64,000 nt of DNA from Rhinopomastus cyanomelas (GCA_013400115.1 VXBP01001832.1:372001-436000), one strand, 5' to 3'. Positions 10,933-23,661 are shown, counted from the first letter of the stretch. Made by a program: numbers and translations. The notes: generated from the sequence alone by a model not told the origin.

Positions 10933-12977
10933 GTCCCTTTCCTTTCAAATGTAAACACCATCTCCTTCAGACCCTGGAGCAGTACATCCCAAGAAAGAAG
11001 AAGCAAGCAAGAATGCCAGGAGGCTACATGGATGAAGAAGGTGATCCTGGATTTACCTGGGCACAAAAAGAAAGTCTACAAGGAGTGGAAGCAAGAACAG
11101 GCTAAATGGGAGGATTATAAAGGAGTTGTCAGAGCAGCCAGGGCTCAGGTTAGGAAAACTAAAGCACAGAGAGCGTTAAATCTGGCCAGGAACATCAAGG
11201 AGAGCAAGAAACTTTTCTACAGGTACATCTGTGATGAATGGAAGGTTGGGAAAGATGTGGGGCCTCTCCGGAAGGAAAATGGAAACCTGGTCACAAGGGA
11301 TGCAAAGAACAAGGTAGTCAATGGCTTCTTTGCCTCAGTCTTCACTGGCCAGGGCTCTAGCCACATCACCCATGTTCCAGAAGGAAGGATAGGGACTGGG
11401 AGAAGGAAGATCTGCCCGCTAAAAGCAAAGATGAGTTTAGCAACCATGTTAAGAACCTGAAGGTGAAGAACATCATGGCATCTGATGAGATTCATCTGCA
11501 GGACCTAAGAGAACTAGCAGATGAAGTTACTAAGCCACTATCCATTATGTTTCAAAGGCCATGGCAGTCCGGTGAAGTTCCTGCTGACTGGAAAGGGGGA
11601 AACAGCACCCCCTTCTTCAAAAACGGAAAAACAGAAAATTCTGGAAGGTACAGGCCAGTCACTCTCACCTGTGTGTCTGGCAAGATCATGGAGCAGGTCC
11701 TCCTGAAGGGTCTGCTACAGCACATAGAAAATGTGGTGATTGGTGGTAACCAACAGAGCTTCATCAAGGGCAAATCATGACTGATGAAACTGGTGGCCTT
11801 TTATAAAGGTCACCACATCAATGGATATGGGAAGAGCAACTGGACTTGTGTGAAGTGTTTGGCACTCTCCTACACAACATCCTGGGCACTAAATTGGAAA
11901 AAACATGGGTTTGACAGACAGACTACTTGCTAGAGAAGGAATTGGCTGGATGGCTGCACCCAAAGAGTTGTGGTCAGTAGCTCAGTGTTCCGGTGGAGAC
12001 CATTGACAAGTGGCATCCCTCAGGGTTCGATACTGGGACCAGTAGAGTTTTACATCTTCATCATCAATATGGACAGTGGAACTGAGTACACCCTCAGCAA
12101 GTTTGCAGATGACACTAAAGCTGGGTGGTGCAGCTGACAAGCTGGAGAGAAGGGACGTCACCCAGTGGGGCCTGAACAAGCTTGAGAGGTGGGCCCAGGC
12201 AAACATCATGAAGTTTAAGAAGACCAAGTGCGAGGTTCTGCACCTGGGTCGGGACAATCCCAAACAAATATACAGGCTGAGTGGAGAATTGCTTGAGAGC
12301 AGTCTTGAGGAGAAGTACCTGGGGGTTGCTGGTTGATGAAAAACTCTACATGAGCCAGCAGTGTGTGCTTGCAGCCCAGAAGCCCAACTGTATCCTGGGC
12401 TGTGTCATAAGAACTAAGGCCAGCAGGTGGAGGGAGGTAATCGTCTCTGTCTGTTCTTGTAAGACCCCACCTAGGATCCTGTGTACAACTCTGGAGCCCC
12501 CAACACAAGGACATCGAACCATTTGAGCAGGTCCAAAGGAGGGCCACAAAAATGAGGGACAGAGAATCTCTCTTGTGGGGACAGGTTCTAAGAGGTGGAG
12601 CTGTTCAGCCTAGAGAAGAGGAAGCTCTGAGGAGACCTTATAGTAGCCTTCCAGTACCTGAAGGGGCTATAAGAGAGTTGGGAAGGGCTTTTTACAAGAG
12701 TTTGTATTGATAGGATGAGGGGGAACGGCTTTAAGCTAGAAGAAGGAAGATTTAGGTTAGATATTAGGAGGAAATCTTTACAGTGATGGTGCTGAGCCAC
12801 TAGAACTGGCTGCACAGATAGGTTGTAGGTACTCCATTCCTGGAAGTGTTCTAGGACAGTTGGATGGGGCTCGGAGCAACCTGGTCTAGTTGGAGGTGCC
12901 TCTGCCCCTGGCAGAAGGTTGGAAATAGATGAGAATTAAGGTCCATTCCAATCAAAATTATTCTATGGTTTCTATGA
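10933..12977 (+). mobile_element. Long CR1 copy with decayed reverse transcriptase, forward
   Basis: About 2.05 kb of CR1: the linker after the endonuclease (TISFRPWSSTS, from LEQYIPRK-type sequence), the reverse transcriptase domain, the C-terminus and the 3' UTR, ending at TTCTATGGTTTCTATGA. In-frame segments include 10930-11460 (176 codons, with FFASVFTGQGSSH), 11463-11780 (GKIMEQVLLKGLLQH) and 12076-12336. Reverse transcriptase motif C reads FADD at 12102-12113. Motif A is still visible near 11850 but altered. Frames are broken by several indels and by a stop at about 11778, so no active protein is possible. The endonuclease and ORF1 are missing. Confidence 0.93.
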
Positions 12978-14585
12978 AAAAGGTTTCACAGGACTGGGAA
13001 GCCCTTTGAGTGCTTGGTTTCCCTTCAGTCACAGTGAGTAGAAGCGCTGACGGCATCCCACTGTCCCAGTGCATAGATTGACTCACTCTGTTTTCTTAAA
13101 GCAGGAGTCCGCTTGCCCATGTTACTGTAGTCCAAAGAAGAGAGGTCTTGGTGCTGAAATCCAGAGAAGCAACAACATATTAACACCGAGTCACTGGAGC
13201 ACATCAGAGCAACAGTGCTCTGGTGCTGTTACTTCCTACAGGGCATCTCAGTAACAGCGCTCACAGGACTGCTGAGTACTCCCACTGAGGTGAAAGATAC
13301 AGCTTAATGGGACACCCTGACATTCCTGGAAACACATCTACATGCCTTCAAATCAACACAGTGATTGCCACAGCATGAGGTCACAAGGAGCTTCGTAAAA
13401 ACATTCAATCACAAGGAAGTCCAACCCCCAAGTCAAAACGTAACTCCCCTGAGTGTGTGAAATCATGCTGGGCTTTGAGCTAACTGCATCAGCTGTGGAA
13501 ACAGTCAGGGAAGTGAAAGAAGGGTGTTTCAGAGCTCTTCAAGAAAAGCCAGAACAGTATTCTACTATCACGATTCAAACACCCAGAAGTTTACAGTAGT
13601 CTCAGAGGCATTCAGCTGGAAGAACTTATTTAGAAAATGTCATTGGCTATGGCTACTGGATGTGAGGCTACCAAGGTATTTATCCATTTATTCAGCTTTT
13701 AAAGCAACACAGATCCTGTACCCAGGCCTGGGAATATTTCAGTAGATCCTCCAACAGAAATAACTTCCTGTACAGGAGAACCGCATGAGCTACTCCGAAA
13801 TACTAAAAAAGCCATGCATACACTGGTCACAGAGAGTCTCCTTCCAGTTCCAGGGACAGCTGGCTGTTCATACTGATTTTGTGTAAGCACAGCTAGAGAG
13901 TAAACCTTGCCCCACCACAGCTCTAATACTGTGAGCCTTCCTTCTTTCTCGGAAGGAGTTTAGTCAGTGTGAAGGGACTGCAGTGGAAAGTTTGTGTGAA
14001 ATAGACCAGAACGTCAACAGGGAGCAACCACTACGTGAAAACAAGAATTAACCACACTACTTCACTCCCAAAACCTGTGCATTGGGAGACACCACTAGCT
14101 GGCCAGCTCAGTGCAAATTCACAAACAGCTTCTGCACCGAAAGATCCAGCGAAGATTTTCAGAGATCTGGCCTTTAAAGTGCAAAATACTTTACAGGAGC
14201 AAGGCCCATCTTTTGTCTGCTGAGACAATACTGTTTATTCAGAATTTCACACAGAGTCTCTGTGTTTCATTTTGCTTTTAACCTCATTTCAACTCTTAAT
14301 ACTTACAGCTTGTCAAGTCACTTACATTTATGCAAGCTGGAAGTAAACTTCCTACTGAGAGCAGTAGGCAATCTGCGTTCAACAGGATTACATGTGGTGC
14401 AGATCCCAGTGCCTGCACATTGCTGCCCTGTGTCTCAGTGCAAACCTGCCTTCACCAGTAAGGCAGGCTGAAGTGTCGCACGGTGAGCAAAAACGGTTAA
14501 TGTACCAACACACGTCCCGTTCTGCCATCCCTGCTGTGAGGCACACAACCTCTTGCAGACGGTAGGACTGATGAAACTCAGAATA
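12978..14585. other. Unique non-coding DNA, no gene seen
   Basis: No recognised repeats or domains. Open frames are at most 73 codons. The segment separates two large CR1 copies of opposite orientation. Confidence 0.55.
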
Positions 14586-16330
14586 ACAGGATCACAGAAC
14601 ATTAGGGATTGGAAGGGACCTTGAAAGACCATCTGGCCCAGTCCTCCTCCTAGTCCAACCCACCTGCCACAGCAGGACCACCTAGATCAATTCACACAGG
14701 AACATATTCAGGCAGGTTAAACGTCTCCAGAGAAGGAGACTCCACAACCCACCCTGGGCAGCCTGTTCCAATGCTGTGTCAACCTCACCTTGAAGACGTT
14801 CCTTCTGATATTGATGTGGAACCTCCTATGTTCCAGCTTACATCTCTTGCCCTCCTGACATCTCCATCCTCCTGACACCCACCTTTCACATATTTATAGA
14901 CATTAATGAGGCCACTGCTCAGTCTCCTTTTTTTCCAAGCTAAAGAGACCCAGCTCCCTCAGCCTTTCCTCATCAGGGAGGTGCTCCACTCCCTTCATCA
15001 TCTTTGTGGCTCTGCACCTGACTCTCTCCAGCAGTTCGGTGTCCTTCTGGGACTGAGGTGTCCAGAACTGGACACAATATTTCAGATGTGGTCTTACCAG
15101 AGCAGAGTAGAGGGCAAGCAGAACCTCTCTTGATCTGCTAACCACCCCCCTTCTGATCCACCCAGGAATGTTGTTGGCCCTTCTTGGCCACAAGGGCACA
15201 TTGCTGGCTCATGGTCATCCTGCTGTCCACCAGGACCCGCAGGTCCCTTTCTCCTACACTGTTCTTCAACAGGTCAGTCCTCAGCTTGACCTGTTGGTAC
15301 CTGGGATTGTTTCTGGCCAGATGCTAACTTCTACATTTACCTTTGTTATATTTCATTAAATTTCTCCTCATCCAGCTCTCCAGCCTCTCCAGGTCCCGCT
15401 GAATGTCAGCACAGGCTGTTGGGCTGTTGGCCACTGCTCCCAGCTTTGTGCCATCAGCAAACTTGCTGACAGTGCGCTGTAATCCCTTATATATGAATAG
15501 ATTGAATAGGAACTGACTGGTCCCAATACCAACCCTTGGGGCACTCCACTAGATACAGATTTCCGTCTCGACTCTATCCCATTGAACACCATTCTCTGGC
15601 TGCTATCCTGCAGCCAGTTCACGATCCACCTCACTACCCAATTGTTCAGACCACACTGCCTCAGTTTGGCTGCAAGGATGCAGTGAGTGATTGTGTCAAA
15701 TGCCTTACTGAAGTCAAGATAGACCACATCCACTGCTCTGCCGTCATCTGTCCATCTGGTTATGCCCTCATAAAAGACTATCAGGTTGGTCAAGTAGGAC
15801 TTCCCCTTGGTGAAGCCACGCTGACTGTCCCTAATGACCTTTTTGTCCTTGATGTGCCTGGAGACAGCATCAAGGACAAATTGTTCCATCACCTTTCCAG
15901 GGATGGATGTGAGGCTGACTGGTCTACAGTGACCTGGGTCCTCCTTCTTACCCTTTTTGAAGACTGGAATGACATTTGCTATCCTCCAGTCCCTAGGCAC
16001 CTCTTCTGATCCCAATGACTTAGCAAAGACGATGGAGGGTGACCTGGCAATGACTTCTGCCATCTCCCTTAGCACATGCAGGTGCATCCCATTGGGGCCC
16101 ATGGATTTGTGTCCATCCAGTTTGCTCAACTTATCCCTAACCCAGTCCTCACCAACCAGGGCAAACTCGTGTTTTGTCCTAACCTCCTCTGGGGCCTCAG
16201 TGGTCCGGGGCTTGATATCAGGGCATATCCCAGAAGTATAGTCAGAGGCAGAGAAGATGTTCAGTATCCCTGCTTCCTCTGTATCCTCTGCCTTCAGGGC
16301 ACCCACCTCATTCAACAGTGGGCCTACACT
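14586..16330 (-). mobile_element. CR1 LINE, 1.75 kb, reverse, with 3' UTR and most of the RT domain
   Basis: The reverse-complemented element starts upstream of the reverse transcriptase at the NEVGALKAED segment and ends at the 3' terminus around 14586 (ACAGGATCACAGAACATTAG). All of the 3' UTR, the ORF2 C-terminus (WIRRGVVSRSREVLLALYSA near 15150) and the RT are represented. The endonuclease and ORF1 are absent through 5' truncation. Conservation is good enough to read long frames, suggesting a fairly recent insertion compared with the short scraps. It is inactive because of truncation, frameshifts and a damaged motif C. Confidence 0.95.
15368..16315 (-). pseudogene. CR1 ORF2 reverse transcriptase fragment
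   Basis: This is the longest open frame in the window (315 codons). It reads KSMGPNGMHLHVLREMAE, VIPVFKKGKKEDPGHCRPVS, then motif A as VYLDFSKAFDTI and motif B as SSGVPQGLVLGP, all hallmarks of non-LTR retrotransposon reverse transcriptase. After motif B the frame shifts near 15490-15510, so the open frame reads the motif C region out of frame (SASLLMAQSW). In the correct frame, motif C is FADG instead of FADD, so the second catalytic aspartate is lost. The product would have target-primed reverse transcription activity only in an intact element. This one is dead. Confidence 0.93.
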
Positions 16331-17068
16331 GCAATGTTAACATCTCAGTTGGAGCAATCAGAATTCATCTGTAGAGGCAAAATATCCTGTCCAAGGTCTC
16401 AAAAAGCCAGACACAAACACTGACAGTGGAATCTCTGACCTCTGAGTCCTAGAGACAAAACTCTTGCTGCTTGTTTTTATTTTCCATAATTTTTTGCTTA
16501 AATGCTCTACTAGAGGTGGACATCTACCTCTAGGTAAACATTCACCTCTATCAGACTCAAAGATACCTCTTTCACGTAAATCTATGACAGCCACAACAAA
16601 CTTTTGCATTTAACAGGGATTTCTTGGAAAAGCTGTGCTTTCACTAAAAAGCTCGAGAATATTTACCATGATTGTTGTGGATCTGGTTTGTTGACGGTGC
16701 TTTTGGTGGAAAAGATTTGAGTAAAATCCAGATAATCAGAACAACCCTGGATGGTTTCAGATTTCCAGATTAATTGCAGAAGAAGATCAAATTCAGTGTC
16801 AAAACACATAAAAATGTGACTGCTTCTACATGAATAACAAAACCAAATATTCTGTCAGTCCGTGAAGAACTGAGCACAAAGTAAGCAGCACCAAAACCTT
16901 CCTGTGACACTCAGAAATTGTGCTTTTTCCCCATCTACGCAGTTCGGTCACCAGATGCTGCAACTCAGACTCAGGGAATGTGAATGGCAGGATCTCGTCA
17001 GCAAGGTGATAAATCTGTAAATATCAGAAAAACTAAAAATGCCAGAGTGAAGCCCAAAAGGCTGGTAG

Positions 17069-17166
17069 ATCATAGAATCATAGAAACATAGAATCCTTAG
17101 GGATTGGAAGGGACCTCGAAAGATCCAGCAAATCATTCTGGTTCCAGTTCCCCCTGAAAAAGCAGC
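17069..17166 (-). mobile_element. CR1 3' end, short, reverse
   Basis: ATCATAGAATCATAGAAACA followed by GGGATTGGAAGGGACCTCGA and a degraded CCCCCTGCCACAGCAG block. The copy is cut after about 100 bp. It shows a short insertion (AGCAAATCATTCTGG region) relative to the sister copies. Confidence 0.9.
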
Positions 17167-20100
17167 GACATCATGTGCAAAGTAACTCGAGGAGTCGTCA
17201 CTGCTTTATTTGAGTGCACAGAGCCTTAAAGGGACTGCTGCAGGGTTTTTCTCTTGGAAACTGGTTTGTGCTGCGTCTAAAGGGTGATTCCCATCCAGTG
17301 CCCAGCCCACAGCAGCGAGGCTGCATTGGTTTGGATGCTATGAGCTATATGTAATTAAAGCAGCAGCCCATGTCCGTTCCTTTCTGTGACCATGTTAGGT
17401 GTTAAATTAAGGGCTGATTAAGAGTGCACTGCTGCAGTTAAGGTCAAGGACTAAAGATCACAAGCTTTGTTTCATCTAATAACAATAAAGACTGTCTGGC
17501 TGCCAAACACCACAACAGCCCTTGTTCTCCTATCAGACTGCTGTCCAGCTAGAGGATCTGATTTCACTGCTATCCCTTTTTAAACCCGACTTCTGAGAGG
17601 GTTTGTAGCTATTTCATCTGTACTAAGCAGCACAGTGTTACCCGAGGCTACGCACTACGTTTTGTGTGATCAAAGTAGAAATGCAACAGCTTCTAATGAA
17701 GAGTTATCATGGCTGAGGGAAAAAATATGAAGCAAGGAGAAAAAATGTACAAGGCTACAGAACAGCAGGTCATGGCACCACATCGAACACCCACAGGTGA
17801 GTTCATAACATGAGACCGCACAATGGTGGAACCTGTGTTGGCTTGGAACACGCCACAGGCTGGCCCCACCAGCAGTCAGCAGGAGAGATATGTCAAACAG
17901 GATAGATGCAAGACAAGATCAGAGCAGCAAAGAGGCAAACTCATGACTTATTTGTAGGTTGAAGACAAAAACAGTGCACGAGGGCTTCTCCCTGCATAAG
18001 CATTTTCCGCAGCACCATGTCAGAAGGCATTACTAGAGCAGCCGTCTGTTATCAGAGAACAAAACAGGCCCACAAAGTGTTCTCACTAAACGTGTCCATG
18101 CGAGTCTCAAAGGAATACAGGGTGCTGGGTGTTTCCTGAAAAGGAGAGCGGAGCACAGTAACAGACCATACGACCCAAAAATAATCTCTCCCAGCCACAT
18201 CCTATTTTATGGTTCCATACTTGGGGTCCTATTTCAGAGTAGATTCATTTTTCAAGAGTCATCTGAAATATCTTTCCTTTACTCCTGGCACTTAATAGAC
18301 TATTAATAGAGCACTGTTCATACCTGGAAGGACTGTTCTGTGAGGCAGCACACAAAACTTATCACAGGGCCTGAACACGCTGAAGTTGCCACAGTTCAGA
18401 CAGATCTTTGTGAATTGCATTCTACCTGTGATCAAAAACCTTCCTTGAGGTGGCTCAATGGTTTGCATTTCCAGATTTGAGACTTCTCTGGTTCCTAGCA
18501 AGCTCTGAGTGAATCCCAAAAGGTCTGGTGATGCCATTCAACACAGATTAGCTTCCAACTCCTTGTTGCTGCTGCTGAGCTACAGATCTCTGCAGAGCAG
18601 GCTCTGCTGTGGGACTTCCCAGACTTCCCGGAATCTGAGTTGCATCAGAAATACAGTGAATACCACAGCAGAGCCAGGTGTGAAAGATGAGTTCTCCATG
18701 ACAACAGAAATATGTTCACCACTGGGAGTCAGTGCCTGAACTGGAGAGCAACCTTTCACTGAATTGAGAAATTCCTATATACCTATTTGTGAAAACACCA
18801 TGACACTGCCAGTAAAACCGTGTGCTAGTCATAGCAGAGTCATCTGGTTAATGATAAAAAGAAAGCTTCTCTGACACCACTGAGATTTCCGAACACCAGC
18901 GTCAAACTTAAAGAACAGTCCAAATAAAAGGGAAAGCATGGTCTGATTTGGTTCACCTCCTAATCATTGCTCTTGCCAAATATTACAAGCAAATATTCTA
19001 ACCACAGTTTTATTTCAGTCTTAGAGACTGTGGTCAAAGCATCTAAACTCGATGGTTTCCGAAACAGTATATATATCCACATTATCCAGGTGACAGCTCT
19101 GAGCAGTCCTAATTAACTGCTGCTGGTCAAAGGAAGTTGCTTTTGGAAGTGTTCATTAGTTTTGAAAATCAAGCCGCCACTGAGAAGGCACTTTGCTGCC
19201 ACTTCAGAGAGGTAACTTTGTCAGTACAGGCGGGGGTCAGAACAGTGCGCAGGATCTAGTATCGGGGCAACACCATAGTGTCGTGTCCTGACACCTTTGA
19301 CTTCCCAGCTGAATGACCCAGCCATAAGCAAGTGGCCTGGCAGTGTCTCTCACAAAACTCTGGAGTGATTGCACACGCCTTCCTTGACAGAAGGATTGCC
19401 TCTGAACATTTTCCAGCCTTGTCTCGATAGCAGCATTACGTTATCTCGGTATCTGCTCTGTTCCTTAAGCTACACTTATGTGAGCATGAGAGAGATGGTT
19501 GGACGTATTATAGTAAAGCCATTTATTTACACAACTGCAGAATGGAAGGGCAGCCACTTCAGTGCTGTGTAGGTGTGAGCGCTCACGATAACACCCGCGC
19601 ACGGGACAAAGGGGAAAAAGCCCTTTCATGCCTTCCTTGCTGTAACTCATTATTATAGCATGAACGGTTCCTGGTGACTTCCTAAGATTAATGTTAATAT
19701 TCTGATCGGAGTCTTCCCTCTGGAGCTTTATTATGGGTTTTGAACATTCATTTTATTTAACGTACACATGGGAGCAAGTCTGGTGGTTCCGCAAATATTT
19801 GTAGTTGGAAATCACAGTGATTTTTTGTTAGGCTCAGTGCCAAAGAAATCACAAATTGGGAGTCTGTTATAGAGTAGCTCCAATTTCTTGGCAGCGACAT
19901 TTCTCTTCATGTATATGCATAGCGCAATGTTTTCCCTCACTGTATGGCACTGCAGATTTACTGAGAAATGCATTGCTTATCTAATTTTCAAGGTTTCTGG
20001 TGGAACTAGAGAGCCTGCTTGAACCAGAGACTGCCTGGTGGGTACAATCTTTCTCTATCACAGCTGGTGTTTTTGAACCAAAGTGTAGAGTAGAAATTTC

Positions 20101-22284
20101 ATCCCTGATTTTTTTGGCTGGATCAATTGTTTAGTCTAGGCACTCTCAAGTAGACTTTCTAGGTGCTGGAATTCCTCTTTTTCATCAGTCAGCAGCTGAT
20201 GTAGCATGGCGTCCATCAGAGCCTAGATTCACATCTTAGTGAGCAAAGATTTATGTTTGGCCTAACGCTCCTTGACATTAATGAGTATTACAGACACGTA
20301 TCCCCATGGATTAATTGAGAACATACCCCCGAGTGCATGTGGAGTTTGTTATTAGGGCATCACACTATTAAAACCAACAGTGAAATTTCAAGGGTAAGAA
20401 AGCAATCGGATCTCTTCCTTTCTCTCTGCTGGAGCTCATGTAAGTGATACACTTTAAAAGGTCTTGGATTTCCAGCCCTCCCACACCAATTCCTCCACTC
20501 ATTTTCGGTTGTTAATGACATCAAAGAAGAATGGATTGCCACTTTTAGGACATTTCCCGTAACAGTATTATAGGAAATACTTTGCTGGCAGAGAATGTTT
20601 CTGTAGCTCTCTAGTCCTCTCTGACTGAGTAACTTCGATGTAGCTGAGGAAGAGAAGAGACTACCTTTTTCTACTGCACTAGCCGTTTCAGGGACGGATT
20701 AGTACAATGGGATGACCCTGTACACACCATTACCTAGGGATTGTGACTCCTTAGTGAAAACATTACGGATCCTATGGGATGTGTCAGAGATGGTGGCCTA
20801 GACACACCTGATAGCAAATCCTACCACGGGGACATGCCGACTCTGGCTGCTGTCTGCAGGGCTGTGTGGACATGCTTGCCCCCACTGCCCAGGGTCCAGG
20901 TTTTGGGCACCTTTCAAGCCCTGGGCTGCATGGGTACACAGTCAGTTCCATTATCTGCACGTCCTGGGGACAATGCAACTGCATGCCAGATAAACCATAT
21001 GCAAAAAATAGGCCACGGGATGTAATTTCAGCCTCCCTTAAAGCCTCCTGTGAACCTGACCTGTGTGCGAGAGTGACTTGGTGCAGGATTACCACCCTCC
21101 ATGTCCCTGTGATCTACCTTCTCCAACTCCAGAGTCAGGATTCTTGGATTTTCTTTCCAATATCCTAACCGTAGACTGTGGATAATTACTGCGTGGGTGG
21201 TTGACAGTTTTCTAGGCTGGCTATCGCCACATGTGAGGGTTTTTAGCCTTGTCTAATCCTGCCTGTATCAGCTAACTGCAACATGGAAATGAAAACTTCA
21301 ATCCACTTGAGATCTTTCAGAGAAAACTTTCATAGGATAACTCTGATTTACCTAATCTGAAAGCAATGGTGGCTGATCAGTCACAGAAACACACCGGTTT
21401 ACCCCCCAGTAAAAGGGATAACAACACTAGCAGAGATTTCTAAAATACTTGGAGACCTGTGAATATAAAGAGCTGTCTGTAAAGTGTTTAGACAACTTCA
21501 AAAAAAAAAAGATGCTACATAAATGCATATTTATTGCAGTGCTGACATCCTTGTGGCAGCTCTGAGTGCAGAATCAAAAGCAGAGGGGGCAGAATACAAG
21601 CCAGAATAAGAAACTGTCAGCCTTTAGCCAGTATCTTCAACTGCTTTGAAATGCTGCAGACATTCAGAGAATGTAGTTTGCCAATACTGTATGTGCTACA
21701 GTAATTACACCAATCTGGAATAGAAATTCCACCCCCACACCTTCCCCCTCCCCTTCCAAGAGATGGCAAAACTTTTAGGGACACGCACAAATGGAGCTCT
21801 AATGCCACAACCTCTAACACAGGTACCTAATGTCAGGCAGCACAGCTGTCCCACTGATTTCAACAGCTCCCTTCAGGTGCAAGTGTGGAAGAGTTTGCAT
21901 GATCAGAAGTTAACTCTAATAAATGTACAGTTCTTACAAGATCTCTATGCAAACAACCTATTTCTGATGCAAGTGATGATTTTATCTGTAGTCCGTGTGC
22001 TGGCTTCATGAAGAATTCTTGTCTTTTCTAAAGCAGTAAAATGTTTTGGATTGTTTTTCATTGTGAGCTCTTTGGGGGCTAATTAAAAGATTTATCTGTT
22101 AAATTCATTCATTGCTTAGTTCCTTCATAGCAAGAGGAACCTGGAGTAAACTTTAAGAAGAAAAGCAAGCAGCAGCCAGATCTCATCAAATGAAGGGACT
22201 GTTAGTAGCTAGCACGCTGCAACTGGTTTGAATGTATTTCACCTCTTCACCTACTCTGTGCATAATACCCTGACCCACTAAGGC
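17167..22284. other. 5.1 kb of unique non-coding DNA
   Basis: No CR1, LTR or other interspersed repeat is recognised and open frames do not exceed about 103 codons. The part at 17380-17560 is noted separately as a possible conserved element. A 12-base A-run occurs near 21500. Around 21850-21875 the text CCCACTGATTTCAACAG resembles a fragment of an old amniote repeat with CATTGACTTCAATGGG, but too little remains to call it. Confidence 0.5.
17380..17560. promoter_or_regulatory. Candidate conserved non-coding element with SOX-like site
   Basis: Complex, repeat-free sequence with GTTAAATTAAGGGCTGATTA, a CAAGCTTTGTTTCATC motif and AACAATAAAG at 17481-17490. The AACAAT core is the binding core of SOX/HMG factors. 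There is no reading frame. Enhancer function is inference; nothing in the sequence proves it. Confidence 0.22.
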
Positions 22285-23216
22285 ATCATAGAACCACAGA
22301 ACATCAGGGATTGGAATAGACCTTGAAGGATCATCTAGCCCAATCCCCCTGCCATAGCAGGATCACCTAGACCAAGTTGCACAGGAACATATCCAGGTGG
22401 GTATTAAACATCTCCAAAGAAGACTCCACAGCCTACCCTGGGCAGCCTGTTCCAGTGCTCCGTAACCCTCATTGCCCCTCATCCTATCACTAGATGACAC
22501 TGAGAAGAGCCATCTTCTCCATCCTCCTGACATCCACCCTTCACATGTTTATAGACATTAATGAGGTCAACCCTCAGTCTCCTCTTCGCCAAGCTAAAGA
22601 GACCCAGCTCCCTCAGCCTCTCCTCATAAAGGAGGTGCTCCCCTTCCTTCATCATCCTCATTGCTCTATCCTGGACTCTCTCCAGCAGCTCCCTGTCCTT
22701 CTTGACCTGAGGGGCCCAGAACTGGACACAATACTCCAGGTGGTCTCACCAGGGCAGAGGAGAGGGGGAGAAGAACCTCTCGATCTGCTAACCACCCCCC
22801 TTCTGATCCACCCCAGGATGCTGTTGGCCCTCCTGGCCACAAGAATATATTGCTGGCTCATGGCTGTCAATCTGTTGTCCACCAGGACCCCCAGGTCCCT
22901 TTCTCCTACACTGCTCTCCAACAGGTCTGTCCACAACTTATACTGGTACCCAGGGTTGTTCTTGCCCAGATGCAAGACTCTACACTTACCCTTGTTATAC
23001 CTCATTAAATTTTTCTCTGCCCAGCTCTCCAGCCTGTCCAGGTCTCTCTGACTGGCAGCACAGTCTGCAGGGGTGTCAGCAACACCACCCAGCTTTGTGT
23101 CATCAGCAAACTTGCTGACAGTGCATGCCAATCCCTCATCCAAGTCATTAATTAATAGACTGAATAGGACTGGTTCCAGTACCGACCCTTGGGGCACTCC
23201 TTTGGATACAGGCCTC
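22285..23216 (-). mobile_element. CR1 LINE, 0.93 kb, reverse
   Basis: The 3' terminus lies at 22285 (ATCATAGAACCACAGAACAT) and the truncated 5' side at 23216 (GGATACAGGCCTC, the region just before reverse transcriptase motif B). It carries the full 3' UTR and ORF2 C-terminus. Motif C is intact as KFADDTKLGG at about 23088-23117. The sequence beyond 23216 is not CR1. It is inactive through 5' truncation. Confidence 0.95.
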
Positions 23217-23260
23217 AAAAGTGGTGAAGGTAGTGCCTTTGGCAGGTGAAGGAGGAACAC
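22658..23260 (-). pseudogene. CR1 ORF2 C-terminal half (RT motif C onward)
   Basis: A 200-codon open frame reads SKGVPQGSVLEPVLFSLLIN (motif B and following), SKFADDTKLGGVADTPADCA (motif C), then ESWAEKNLMRYNKGKCRVLH and LGWIRRGVVSRSRGSS. The first 15 or so codons lie outside the element. A frameshift near 22740, where the PRPHLEYCVQFW segment should follow, ends the match. There is no upstream palm or finger part, so it cannot be functional. Confidence 0.92.
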
Positions 23261-23511
23261 TCTTCACATAAGCAGCAGGGTTGATTCTCCGTGAGCAACA
23301 GGGCTATAAAATAACTGGGCTTCTGTAGACAAAGAAATGGTGGTTTGTGACCTCCAAGATTACCACAGGGTAATCAAAAGGGTTATCGCCCAGTTCTAAA
23401 GAAGCAGGCCTGTGCTGATTTCTTCAATCATATCAGATGTTCCTCCTAGGACAGAAACTTTTCCTCATGCCCTTGCAAACAAAACAGACATCACAGTTTT
23501 CCATCCCACCT
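23217..23511. other. Unassigned sequence between CR1 copies
   Basis: No match to CR1 or coding sequence is seen. It begins with a short purine-rich stretch. Confidence 0.4.
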
Positions 23512-23610
23512 TAGAATCATAGAATCACAGAATCTTTAGGGATTGGAAGAGACCTCGAAAGATCATCTAGTCCAATCCCCCTGCCACAGCAGGATCACCT
23601 AGATGAAGTC
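23512..23610 (-). mobile_element. CR1 3' end, short, reverse
   Basis: TAGAATCATAGAATCACAGA, GGGATTGGAAGAGACCTCGA and CCACAGCAGGATCACCTAGA identify the terminal 100 bp of a CR1 copy, truncated at about 23610. A second, different CR1-like scrap abuts it. Confidence 0.92.
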
Positions 23611-23661
23611 ATAGACTCAGTCAGGGTTAGAAGGGACCACAGGAGGGTTAGAAGGGACCTT
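23611..23661 (-). mobile_element. CR1-like 3' scrap with internal 15-bp duplication
   Basis: ATAGACTCAGTCAGGGTTAG and AAGGGACCAC resemble the 3' terminus of a CR1 subfamily with CAGTCAGGGTTGGAAGGGACCA. The unit GGGTTAGAAGGGACC occurs twice, at 23624-23638 and 23645-23659. This suggests a small tandem duplication of period 21. The subfamily assignment is from memory. Confidence 0.6.
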
